From: RHKX01 sp046330285
GTDB lineage: Bacteria; Actinomycetota; Thermoleophilia; Solirubrobacterales; 70-9
Assembly: GCA_046330285.1 (NCBI GenBank)
Contig: JAXLSX010000001.1
Span: 1-64,000, forward strand
DNA length: 64,000 bases
Direction of reading: 5' to 3'
The translations under genes and the position numbers were made by a program. Positions 10,813 through 18,549 of this stretch are shown here, piece by piece. The notes under the pieces are model-generated. The model was not told where the DNA came from, made no database searches, and saw only the letters and a program-made list of their open reading frames with translations. The first letter of the stretch is position 1. Each line of letters starts with the position of its first letter.

Positions 10813-11744
10813 CAGCGCGTCCCCCCGGTCAGCAGGCCGGTCAGGTCCTCGTCGTCGCTCCGCGAGAGGCGTTTCATCAGCACCCAGCCGGCGAAGACGG
10901 CGAGGATCTGCGCGGCGGCGATCACCGTGGAGACGGCGTTGACCACCGGCAGGTTCTCGGACTGGCGCAGGATCGAGAAGACCCAGACGGGGAACGTCTG
11001 CTCGAAGCCGCCGGTGAAGAACGAGATCTCGAAGTTGTTGAAGGACCAGGCGAAGGCGAAGATCGACGCCGCCGCGATCGACGGCCCGATCTGCGGCAGG
11101 ACCACGTAGCGGAGCATCTGCATCTGCGTGGCCCCGAGGTCGATCGCCGCCTCCTCGAGCGACCGCTGGAAGCGCACGAGCCCGGCGGAGACGATCGCGA
11201 CGACGAGCGGGAAGGTCACGACCAGGTGCATCAGCGCGATCGTCTCGAGCGAGAGCTGCACCTGGAGCTGGCTGAAGAAGATCAGCCCGGCGACGCCGAT
11301 GATCAGCCAGGGGACGACGAGGACGGCGCCGTTGAGGCCGGCGACGAAGCCGCGGCCGCGGAAGCGGAGGCGGGTCAGCCCCCAGGCCGCCATGGTCCCG
11401 AGGACGACCGAGAGCACCATCACGACGGTCGCGACGATCAGCGAGTTAGCGACCGCATCGCGTGCCTGCCCGTTCGACCAGGCCTCCTCGTACCACTTGG
11501 TCGTGAAGCCCTCCCAGGGCAGCGAGATGATCGAGGAGTCGTTGAAGCTGAACAGCGCCAGCATCAGGACCGGCCCGAAGAGGACGAGCATCACGAACGC
11601 GACCAGCGCGCCGCCGGCGACTCCGGGCAGCCGCGACTTGACTCGGTGCGCGACCGATCGCCGGACCGGCGGCGGCAGGTCCTCGGCGGCGCCGGCCGGT
11701 CGCCGGGCCCCGATCCCCGCCGGGGGTGCCGCCGCGCCCGCCAT
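10812..11744 (-). CDS. ABC transporter permease, polyamine-family (PotC/PotI-like)
   Basis: A 310-residue permease. A Pro/Arg-rich cytoplasmic N-terminus of about 40 residues precedes six membrane segments. FSFNDSSIISLPWEGFTTKWYEEAW after the first helix is a hallmark of the PotC/PotI group, and SLEEAAIDLGATQMQMLRYVVLPQI is the EAA loop. The ATG at 11744 is chosen because its first base is also the last base of the binding-protein stop codon (TGATG); longer upstream frames are shadow sequence. It pairs with the permease at 9922-10812 as the membrane channel. Confidence 0.9.
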   Translation of the reverse strand: MAGAAAPPAGIGARRPAGAAEDLPPPVRRSVAHRVKSRLPGVAGGALVAFVMLVLFGPVLMLALFSFNDSSIISLPWEGFTTKWYEEAWSNGQARDAVANSLIVATVVMVLSVVLGTMAAWGLTRLRFRGRGFVAGLNGAVLVVPWLIIGVAGLIFFSQLQVQLSLETIALMHLVVTFPLVVAIVSAGLVRFQRSLEEAAIDLGATQMQMLRYVVLPQIGPSIAAASIFAFAWSFNNFEISFFTGGFEQTFPVWVFSILRQSENLPVVNAVSTVIAAAQILAVFAGWVLMKRLSRSDDEDLTGLLTGGTR

Positions 11745-12841
11745 CAGCCGGCCTGCACCTCCTGCCAGGCGCGGTCGTAGGCCTCGGCGTTGTCGGGCTC
11801 GGTCTGGGGGATCGCGTTCTCGAGGTTCCGCGGGTCGGCCGTCTTCCTGAACTCGGGGCTGACCAGCGGCAGCGCCTTCGGATTCATCGCGACGAATCCC
11901 ATGTCCCCGGAGATCGCCTGCGCCTCGGGCGAGGCGTAGTAGTTGAGGAGCTTGTAGGCGGCGTCGATGTTCTGCGCCTTCGAGGTGATCGCGAGGCCGC
12001 AGACCCAGGAGAGCGAGCCCTCCGAAGGCGGGATCCACTCGACCGGCACCCCGTCGTCGACCATCGCCTGCGCGGTCCCCCTGCCGCCGTCGGCGAGGAC
12101 GACCTCACCCGACTTGAAGAGGTTGACCATCGAGGCGTCCGACTCGGCGAACGCGCGGAACTGGTCGCGGTGGTCGAGCAGGTAGTCCTTGGCCTCGGTG
12201 ACCTGCTCGTCGCTCAGGTTCATCGGGTCGTCCATCCCCATCGCAAGCGCGGTCGCCCCGATCGCGGTCAGCGGGGTCGCCTCGATCGCCACGTCGCCGG
12301 CGTACTGGGGGTCGAACAGGTCGGCGTACGAACTGATCGTGCTCGGGTCGATCTCGTCGGTGTTGACGATCAGCCCCTGCGGGCCCGCCGACGCCGGCAG
12401 GAAGAGGACCTCGCCGCTCGGGTCGCGGACCTCGGGCTGATCGGAGAAGGCCAGGTCGCTGAAGGCCGGGACCCCCCGCGGGTCGAGGGGCCGCAGCAGG
12501 TTGCGGGCGGTGAGCGGCTGCATCTCGTCGGTGCAGACCTCGACGACGTCGGACTCGAAGCCGCCGGCCAGCTTCGCCGCCGCGGCCTTGTTGGAGTCGA
12601 AGCTCGCCGTCTTCAGGTCGAGGTCCGGGTTCTCCTTCCGGAACGGATCGAGCATCTGGTCGACGATCGTGTCGCCGTAGGCGAAGAACCGCAGCGTGCC
12701 GGTCGCCGGCGCGTCGGGATCCTTGGGCGACGGCGCGACCGAGGTGTTGCCGCCGCCACCGCAGCCGGCGATCGCGAGGCCGGCCGCGATCGCGACGGCG
12801 GCGACCGCCTGCTTCGTCTTCTGTCCTCTGTTTTCCCTCAC
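11744..12841 (-). CDS. Extracellular solute-binding lipoprotein, polyamine-family, copy 1
   Basis: A 365-residue binding protein of the PotD/PotF class. The signal peptide ends in a lipobox (LAIAGCGGGG), so the mature protein should be lipid-anchored outside the membrane. Typical strands follow: LRFFAYGDTIVDQMLDPF, FDSDVVEVC-like text near the hinge, SAGPQGLIVNTDEI, DLFDPQYAGDVAIE and GEVVLADGGRG. The GTG start at 12841 has a weak GAGG-type ribosome site. It is about half identical by eye to the neighbouring protein at 12869-13954 and shares the same module order. Which ligand each copy binds is unknown. Confidence 0.9.
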   Translation of the reverse strand: MRENRGQKTKQAVAAVAIAAGLAIAGCGGGGNTSVAPSPKDPDAPATGTLRFFAYGDTIVDQMLDPFRKENPDLDLKTASFDSNKAAAAKLAGGFESDVVEVCTDEMQPLTARNLLRPLDPRGVPAFSDLAFSDQPEVRDPSGEVLFLPASAGPQGLIVNTDEIDPSTISSYADLFDPQYAGDVAIEATPLTAIGATALAMGMDDPMNLSDEQVTEAKDYLLDHRDQFRAFAESDASMVNLFKSGEVVLADGGRGTAQAMVDDGVPVEWIPPSEGSLSWVCGLAITSKAQNIDAAYKLLNYYASPEAQAISGDMGFVAMNPKALPLVSPEFRKTADPRNLENAIPQTEPDNAEAYDRAWQEVQAG

Positions 12842-12868
12842 CCCTGGTTCCTCACTTCCCTGGTCTCC

Positions 12869-13954
12869 TCACTGCGCCTGAAACTCCCGGAAGGCCCGGA
12901 CCCAGTCCTGGTAGTCGGGTGGCTCCGTCTCCGGGATCGCATCGGCGATCGACTTCGGGTCGGCCGTCTTCCGCGCCGCTGGATCGGCGAGCGGCACGGC
13001 CTTCGGATTCGTGACGACATAGCCGTCGTCGGCGCGGATCGCCTGCGCCTCGGGCGAGGCGAGCCAGTCGATCAGCTTGTAGGCGGCGTCGGTGTTCTCC
13101 ACGTCGCTCGTGATCGCGAAGCCGCAGACCCACGACAGCGGCCGCTCCTCCGGGGCGATCCAGCGGGCGTCGACGCCGGTGTCGCGGATCCGCTCGGTCA
13201 GTCCGGGGCCGCCGTCGGCGAGGGCGATCTCGCCGGACCGGAAGAGGTTGACCACGTCGGCGTCGGAGCGCCAGAGCGAGCGGAACTGGTCACGGCTGTC
13301 GATCAGCTTCTGCGTGACTTCGTCGAGCTGGTCGGGCGTCAGGTTCATCGGGTCCTCGATCCCGAGCGCCAGGGCAGTCTCTGCGATCGCCGGCAACGCA
13401 TAGTCCGCCTCGAGTGCGACCCGGCCGGCGTACGCGGGGTCGAACAGGTCGGCGAACGAATCGATCGCGCCCGGCCGGATCTCGCCGGCGTCGTAGATCA
13501 GGCCCTGCGGCCCCGCCGAGAGCGGGACGAGGAGGACGTCGGAGCCGTCGCGGACCCCGTCGGCGTCGCGGAAGACGAGGTCGTCCCAGCTGGCGATCCC
13601 CGACGGGTCGATCGGCCGCAGCAGGTCGCGGTCGGTGAACGCGCTCATCTCGTCGAGGCAGCCCTCGACGACGTCGGCGCGGAAGCCGCCGGCCATCTTC
13701 GCCGCGGCCTCGTCGTTGGAGCCGAAGCCCGCCGTCTTCAGCTCGAGGTCGGGGTTCGCCTCCCGGAACGGGTCGAGGAGCTCGTCGGTGATCGAGTCCT
13801 GGTAGGCGAAGACGCTGAGGGTGCCGGTCGCGGGCGCCTTCGGATCCGAGGGGGGCGGCGCGACCGCATCGGTCCCCGTCGAGCCGCCGCAACCCGACGC
13901 CGAGACGAGCCCCGCGAAGAGGACGCCGAGGCCCAGGATCCGGACCGGGCTCAC
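12869..13954 (-). CDS. Extracellular solute-binding lipoprotein, polyamine-family, copy 2
   Basis: A 361-residue binding protein with a lipobox SASGCGG after a short signal peptide. Motifs parallel copy 1: LSVFAYQDSITDELLDPFRE, GGFRADVVEGC, LSAGPQGLIYDAGEI, DLFDPAYAGRVALEA, GEIALADGGPG and LSWVCGFAITSDVENTDAAY. The GTG start at 13954 overlaps the ATPase stop (GTGA). Tandem binding proteins in one importer operon usually broaden ligand range or split affinity; here they have diverged in the pocket region (TPLTAIG versus DYALPAIA), which suggests different ligands. That is inference. Confidence 0.9.
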   Translation of the reverse strand: MSPVRILGLGVLFAGLVSASGCGGSTGTDAVAPPPSDPKAPATGTLSVFAYQDSITDELLDPFREANPDLELKTAGFGSNDEAAAKMAGGFRADVVEGCLDEMSAFTDRDLLRPIDPSGIASWDDLVFRDADGVRDGSDVLLVPLSAGPQGLIYDAGEIRPGAIDSFADLFDPAYAGRVALEADYALPAIAETALALGIEDPMNLTPDQLDEVTQKLIDSRDQFRSLWRSDADVVNLFRSGEIALADGGPGLTERIRDTGVDARWIAPEERPLSWVCGFAITSDVENTDAAYKLIDWLASPEAQAIRADDGYVVTNPKAVPLADPAARKTADPKSIADAIPETEPPDYQDWVRAFREFQAQ

Positions 13955-15072
13955 GGCGCCGCCCCGAGGTCCTTCGCGACGACGAGGCTGTGCCGCGTCG
14001 CCCACAGCAGCGTGACCGGGTCACCGGGCTCGACGGCGGGGACGGAGTCGTCGTTGAGCTCATGGACGGCGAGCCTGCCGCCGTCGGGGAGCTCGACGAC
14101 GGTCTGCGAGACCGACCCGAGGTAGACCCGCTCGACGGCGACCCCCTCGACCCGGGATCCCTCGCCCCCGTTGGCCGGGTGGCCATGCCCGGCGAGCATG
14201 CTGATCTTCTCCGGGCGGATGGTCACCTGGAGGTCGTCGCCGACCGTGCACTCCGCCGGGACGACGATCCGGTATCCGGGGGCCGGCTCGACGATCGCGT
14301 GCTCGCCGTCGTGGCGGTCGACGCTGAGTGTCAGGGCGTTCGAGGTGCCGATGAAGTCGGCGACGAACGAGGTCCGCGGCTGCTCGTAGAGCGTCTTCGG
14401 ATCGGCGAGCTGCTCGACCTTGCCGCCGTCCATGACGGCGATCCGGTCGGACATCGTCAGCGCCTCCTCCTGGTCGTGGGTGACGTAGACGAAGGTCGTG
14501 CCGGTGCTCTTCTGGATCCGCTTCAGCTCGAGCTGCATCTCGCGGCGGAGCTTCAGGTCGAGCGCGCCGAGAGGTTCGTCGAGCAGCAGCGCCGCGGGCC
14601 GGTTGACCAGTGCCCGGGCGAGAGCGACGCGCTGCCGCTGGCCGCCGGAGAGCTCAGCCGGGCGGCGGCCGCCGAGGCCCTCGAGCTGGACGACGGCGAG
14701 CATCTCCTCGATCCGCGCCGAGCGCTCCCCGCGCGGCACCCGCTTCAGCTTCGGTCCGAAGCCGACGTTCTCGGCCACGGTCATGTGCGGGAAGAGCGCG
14801 TAGTCCTGGAAGACCATGTTGACGTTGCGGTGGCGCGGCGAGGTCAGGGTCACGTCCTCGCCGTCGAGCCAGACCCGCCCCGCCGACGGCTCCTCGAAGC
14901 CGGCGATCATCCGCAGCGTCGTCGTCTTCCCGCAACCGCTCGGCCCGAGCATCGAGAAGAACTCCCCGCGGCCGATCTCGATCGAGACGTCGTCGACGGC
15001 GGTCGCCTCCCCGAACCGCTTGCAGACGCGCTCGAGGGCGATCATCGGTCCCTCGCCGGCCGCCTCGCTCAT
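13951..15072 (-). CDS. ABC transporter ATP-binding protein, polyamine-family (PotA-like)
   Basis: A 373-residue ATPase that powers the importer. Walker A is GPSGCGKTT near residue 43, the Q-loop is MVFQDYALFPHMTV, the signature is LSGGQRQRVALARAL near 140, Walker B is LLLDEPLGALD and the H-loop is YVTHDQEEALTMSDR. The C-terminal 120 residues form the TOBE domain typical of PotA-type subunits (VTIRPEKI, and the final LLWATRHSLVV strand). The ATG at 15072 overlaps the upstream kinase stop (ATGA). Longer upstream starts read through the kinase gene and are rejected. Confidence 0.94.
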   Translation of the reverse strand: MSEAAGEGPMIALERVCKRFGEATAVDDVSIEIGRGEFFSMLGPSGCGKTTTLRMIAGFEEPSAGRVWLDGEDVTLTSPRHRNVNMVFQDYALFPHMTVAENVGFGPKLKRVPRGERSARIEEMLAVVQLEGLGGRRPAELSGGQRQRVALARALVNRPAALLLDEPLGALDLKLRREMQLELKRIQKSTGTTFVYVTHDQEEALTMSDRIAVMDGGKVEQLADPKTLYEQPRTSFVADFIGTSNALTLSVDRHDGEHAIVEPAPGYRIVVPAECTVGDDLQVTIRPEKISMLAGHGHPANGGEGSRVEGVAVERVYLGSVSQTVVELPDGGRLAVHELNDDSVPAVEPGDPVTLLWATRHSLVVAKDLGAAP

Positions 15073-16511
15073 CCTCTCCCCCTTTCGATCGCGATCGCGA
15101 ACAGGTCGTTGACGTTGGTGTGGGTCGGCCCCGTCTCGATGCCGTCGCCGAGCGCCGCAACCGCGGCTCCGGAGCGGTGGCGTGCGATGGCGTCGCGGAG
15201 GTCGATGCCGGCCTCCTCCGCCCGCGCGACGGTCGCGCCGTCGCTGATCGCGCCGGCGAGATCGGTGCCGCCGTCGGAGCCGTCCGTGTCGATGAAGACG
15301 CCGCTGACGTCGGCGCCCTCGATGCGGCCGGCGGCGGCGAGGGCGACCTCCTGGTTCGGGCCGCCGGATCCGAACTCGTGCTCGGCCCCGAGCCGCACGG
15401 TGCTCTCCCCGCCGCACCCGATCAGCACCGCGGGCGGCGTGAACGGCCGGCCGAGCTCGGCGCTCTCGAACGCGAGCTGGCCGAGGATCCGCCCGACCGC
15501 CGCGGCCTCCTCCTCGATCCCGGTCGAGAGGATGACCGGGTTCGCGCCGGCCGCGCGCGCCTCGGCGGCCATTGCCTCGCAGGCGGTCTCGCCGGTGACC
15601 AGAAGGGTGCTGTGGATCTCGACCTCCGAGAGGTCGGGAACCTCGAGTCGCGGGTCCTCGAGGTGGCTCCGGATGCTGGCGGCGACGTCACCCCAGAGGT
15701 CGTGGCTGCGGAGGATCGCGGTCGCGTCGGCGACCGTCGAGTCGTTGGCGACGGAGGGATCGGTGATCGCGTCGAGCGCGTCGCCGGCGACGTCGGAGAC
15801 GGTCAGGTTGATCAGGCGCGCGGGCGCGACGGCGAGCGCCAGCCGCCCTCCCTTGAAGCCGGAGACCTGCTTGCGGACGGTGTTGACCTCGGAGATCGGC
15901 AGGCCCGCGCCGAGCAGGATCCGGTGGAGGTCGCGCTTCTCCTCCGGGCTGACCCCCTCCGGCGGCAGACTGGTCAGCGCCGAGCTGCCGCCGGTGAAGC
16001 AGGCGATGACCAGATCGTCCGGCCCGAGCTCGCCGGCCTGCTCGAGCAGGCACACCGCCGCGGCCATGCTGCGCTCGTCCGGCAGCGGATGCGCCGCCTC
16101 GAGCACCTCGACGCGCCGCGGAGTCGCCGCGGCGCTCCCGGCGCGGACGACGACGGTGCCGCCGTGGAGGCGGTCGCCGAGGATCCCCTCGAGGGCGATC
16201 GCGATCTTCAGGCTCGCCTTCCCGGAGCCGAGGACGACGACGCGTCCGCCGGGCCGCAGCCGGTGCCGGGTGCCGTCGATGACGAGGTCGTCGCCGTCGA
16301 GCGCCACCAGGCGGTCGACGGCGAGTCCGGGGTCGCAGGCGACGAGCCCGGCTTCGGCCACCCGGAGCGCCAGCTCGCGGGGGCCGCGCAGGCCGTGTGC
16401 GAGGAGCTCTTCCCGGTTCGCGATCGCCGGCGGGCTGAGCGCTCCGGCCACCGCGGCCGGCGCGACTCGGGGCCCGTCCGGCTCCCGCTCGCTTGAGAGG
16501 GCTCCGTCCAT
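15069..16511 (-). CDS. Glycerate 2-kinase-like protein (DUF4147/MOFRL family)
   Basis: A 480-residue protein of the GckA/TtuD family, which phosphorylates D-glycerate to 2-phosphoglycerate with ATP. Motifs in order: VVVLGSGKASLKIA, AAHPLPDERS, CFTGGSSALTSLPP (nucleotide-binding loop), EVNTVRKQVSGFKGGRLA (catalytic Lys region), TVSDVAGDALDAI, IGCGGESTVR, SGGPNQEVALAAAGR, FIDTDGSDGGTDLAGA and TGPTHTNVNDLFAIAI, so both the DUF4147 and MOFRL parts look complete. Small departures from the usual GGGSAL and DVPGDD texts leave room for a related substrate. It lies 3 nt after the enolase-like gene, its logical next enzyme. Confidence 0.85.
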   Translation of the reverse strand: MDGALSSEREPDGPRVAPAAVAGALSPPAIANREELLAHGLRGPRELALRVAEAGLVACDPGLAVDRLVALDGDDLVIDGTRHRLRPGGRVVVLGSGKASLKIAIALEGILGDRLHGGTVVVRAGSAAATPRRVEVLEAAHPLPDERSMAAAVCLLEQAGELGPDDLVIACFTGGSSALTSLPPEGVSPEEKRDLHRILLGAGLPISEVNTVRKQVSGFKGGRLALAVAPARLINLTVSDVAGDALDAITDPSVANDSTVADATAILRSHDLWGDVAASIRSHLEDPRLEVPDLSEVEIHSTLLVTGETACEAMAAEARAAGANPVILSTGIEEEAAAVGRILGQLAFESAELGRPFTPPAVLIGCGGESTVRLGAEHEFGSGGPNQEVALAAAGRIEGADVSGVFIDTDGSDGGTDLAGAISDGATVARAEEAGIDLRDAIARHRSGAAVAALGDGIETGPTHTNVNDLFAIAIERGRG

Positions 16512-16514
16512 TCG

Positions 16515-17789
16515 TCAGGCGGCGACCGGCGCCGGGAACACGTCGCCCGGATAACGGGCCGTCGCTCCGAGCTGCTCCTCGATCTCGATCAGCCGGTTGT
16601 ACTTCGCCGTCCGCTCGCCGCGGACCGGCGCGCCGGTCTTGATCTGACCGGCGTTGAGGGCCACCGCGAGGTCGGCGATGATCGGATCCTCGGTCTCGCC
16701 GGAACGTTCCGAGACGACGACTGAGTAGGCGCTGCGGTGAGCGAGCTCGGCCGCGTCGAGCGCCTCGGTCAGGGTCCCGATCTGGTTGACCTTCCAGAGC
16801 AGCGAGTTGGCCGCCTCCTGCTCGACGCCCCGGGCCAGCCGCTCCGGGTTGGTGACGAAGAGGTCGTCGCCGACGATCTGGATCCCCGAGACGCGGGTCA
16901 GCTCGGCGAAGCCCTCGTAGTCCTCCTCGTCGAGCGGGTCCTCGATCGTGACGATGTCGAACTCGCGGATCAGCTCCTGGTAGAGCTCGATCATCGATGC
17001 GGTGTCGCGCGTCTCACCGGCGAGCTCGTAGCTGCCGGCGGAGTGGTAGTGGGTCGCTGCGCAGTCGAGCCCGTAGCGGAACCGGCCGCTGTGCCCGGCG
17101 TCGGCGACCGCCTCGTGCAGCAGGCCGAGGGCCTCGTGCGGGCTCGAGATCGCCGGCGCGTACCCGCCCTCGTCGCCCGTGTTGAGGGCGCTCTTGCCGT
17201 AGCGGGAGAGCAGGATCTCGGCGAGGGCGAGGTTGACCTCGGTCGAGATCTGCAGGGCCTCGAGCATCGAGTCCGCGCCGACCGGAATCACGATGAACTC
17301 CTGGAAGTCGAGGTCGTTCGACGCGTGCTTGCCGCCGTTGATCAGGTTGACCAGCGGGACCGGCAGGACGTGCCCGTTGCCATTGAGATGCGCGTACAAC
17401 GGACTCCCGTGCGCCTCAGCGGAGGCGCGGGCCGCCGCCAGTGAGACTCCGAGAACCGCGTTGGCGCCGAGCCTCCCCTTGTTGGGAGTTCCGTCGAGTG
17501 CGATCAGCGCGGCATCGAGCGCGCGCTGGCTGCCGACGTCGAAGCCGAGCATCGCGTCGGCGATCTCGCCGTTGACGTTGCCGACCGCGCCGAGGACGCC
17601 GAACCCGCCGAAGCGGTCGCCGCCGTCGCGCAGCTCGACCGCCTCGTTCGAGCCGGTCGATCGGCCGGACGGCACGTCGGCCCTGCCCGTCGCCCCGCAA
17701 TCGAGTTCGACGTCGACCTGGACCGTCGGCAGGCCGCGGCAGTCGAGGACCTCACGGGCCCTCATCGAAGTGATCTCCAGACCGCTCAC
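16515..17789 (-). CDS. Enolase-like protein with an active-site His-to-Glu change
   Basis: A 424-residue enolase homologue spanning the full family length. Most catalytic positions are present: Ser44 in the mobile loop (PSGRSTG), His155, Glu164, Glu207 (GDEGG), metal ligands Asp242, Glu283 and Asp308, Lys333 (WKVNQIGTLTE) and Lys384 (GQIKTGAP). The nearly invariant SHRSGETED motif reads SERSGETED, so the usual His (yeast His373) is Glu361. The N-terminal SRGNPTV reads CRGLPTV and NGGAHADN reads NGGKHASN. It may still convert 2-phosphoglycerate to PEP, or act on a related phospho-hydroxy acid. The GTG start overlaps the GntR stop (GTGA). Confidence 0.85.
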   Translation of the reverse strand: MSGLEITSMRAREVLDCRGLPTVQVDVELDCGATGRADVPSGRSTGSNEAVELRDGGDRFGGFGVLGAVGNVNGEIADAMLGFDVGSQRALDAALIALDGTPNKGRLGANAVLGVSLAAARASAEAHGSPLYAHLNGNGHVLPVPLVNLINGGKHASNDLDFQEFIVIPVGADSMLEALQISTEVNLALAEILLSRYGKSALNTGDEGGYAPAISSPHEALGLLHEAVADAGHSGRFRYGLDCAATHYHSAGSYELAGETRDTASMIELYQELIREFDIVTIEDPLDEEDYEGFAELTRVSGIQIVGDDLFVTNPERLARGVEQEAANSLLWKVNQIGTLTEALDAAELAHRSAYSVVVSERSGETEDPIIADLAVALNAGQIKTGAPVRGERTAKYNRLIEIEEQLGATARYPGDVFPAPVAA

Positions 17790-18514
17790 GCGGTCACCTC
17801 CTCTCGCGCTTCGAGCGCAGTCGTCAGGTTGTCCGCGGCATCGCCGAGGTGCTTTCGGAACAGCGCCTCGGTCGCCGCGATGTCGCCCGACTCGATCGCC
17901 GCGAGCAACTCACGGTGCTCGGCCGCGACCTCGTCGGGTCGGTCGTAGTGGGGGCGAAGCTGGGCCATGCAGAGCAAGATCTCCGACTGCACGCCGGCGT
18001 AGGCGCGGTTGATCCGCGCGCTCCCGGTCGCGTCGATGATCGCCCGGTGGAACGCCATGTCGATGTCGACGACGGTCCGCCACGAGGCGTCGTCCCCGAG
18101 GGCGTTGAAGCGCTCGACCGCGAGTGCCGCGTCGGGGATCTCGCTGTCGGCCGCCATCACCTGGCGGATCGCCTCGATCTCGAGCGCCTCGCGAAGCCGG
18201 AAGATGTCGACGATGTCGTCGCCGTCGAGGACGGTGAGCTGGACGCCGCGATTCGGCAGCCGGCGCAGCAGGCCCTCGTTGATGAGGATCTGCGTCGCCG
18301 CCCGGAACGTGTGCCGGGCGATCCCGAGCCGCTGCGAGAAGTCGGTCTCGCGGAGGCGGGATCCGGGCTCGAGCGAACCGTCGAGGATCATCTGGCGGAG
18401 TGCGTCCGCGGCGGCGTCGACTACGGATACGGTGCGTAGGCGGATCTCCTTGTCCGGAGATCCGGATGACGAGGGCTCTGGGATCGGCTCCGAGGCCGTG
18501 GTAGATTGTTCCAC
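17786..18514 (-). CDS. GntR-family transcriptional regulator, FadR/FCD type
   Basis: A 242-residue regulator. A winged helix-turn-helix domain occupies about 30-100 (DALRQMILDGSLEPGSRLRETDFSQRLG, then VSRHTFR-like IARHTFRAATQILINEGLL). An all-helical FCD effector domain follows, with the metal-type motifs DMAFHRAIIDATG and AEHRELLAAIESGD. The only in-frame start is GTG 18514; it has no ribosome site, but a -10-like TATCGT lies seven bases before it, so a leaderless message is likely. A FadR-type palindrome covers the start codon, which suggests autoregulation. It heads the operon that runs down to 8291 and probably senses a pathway metabolite. Confidence 0.92.
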   Translation of the reverse strand: MEQSTTASEPIPEPSSSGSPDKEIRLRTVSVVDAAADALRQMILDGSLEPGSRLRETDFSQRLGIARHTFRAATQILINEGLLRRLPNRGVQLTVLDGDDIVDIFRLREALEIEAIRQVMAADSEIPDAALAVERFNALGDDASWRTVVDIDMAFHRAIIDATGSARINRAYAGVQSEILLCMAQLRPHYDRPDEVAAEHRELLAAIESGDIAATEALFRKHLGDAADNLTTALEAREEVTA

Positions 18515-18517
18515 AAT
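18505..18517. promoter_or_regulatory. GntR operator 1, ATTGT-TCC-ACAAT
   Basis: A perfect 5-3-5 inverted repeat that matches the FadR-subfamily consensus TnGTnnnACnA. It sits between the divergent gntR and aminotransferase genes and covers the gntR start codon at 18514. Related sites occur at 19992-20016 and 24496-24508. Confidence 0.8.
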
Positions 18518-18520
18518 TCG

Positions 18521-18548
18521 ACGATAGCACAGAATCGAGAGGGTTCAA
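18521..18548 (-). promoter_or_regulatory. Candidate gntR operon promoter
   Basis: On the minus strand TTGAAC (18548-18543) is separated by 16 bp from TATCGT (18526-18521). Transcription would begin at or next to the GTG start at 18514, giving a leaderless message. Binding at operator 1 would then block the start site. This is a reading by eye. Confidence 0.5.
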
Positions 18549-18549
18549 C

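Noticed and set aside
11726..16554. Very long plus-strand open frames (about 800 codons each) opposite the ABC transporter, kinase and enolase-like genes
   Set aside because: They are antisense shadows caused by the strong third-position GC bias. They are Arg/Gly/Val-rich, lack motifs, and the minus-strand genes in the same DNA have clear families.
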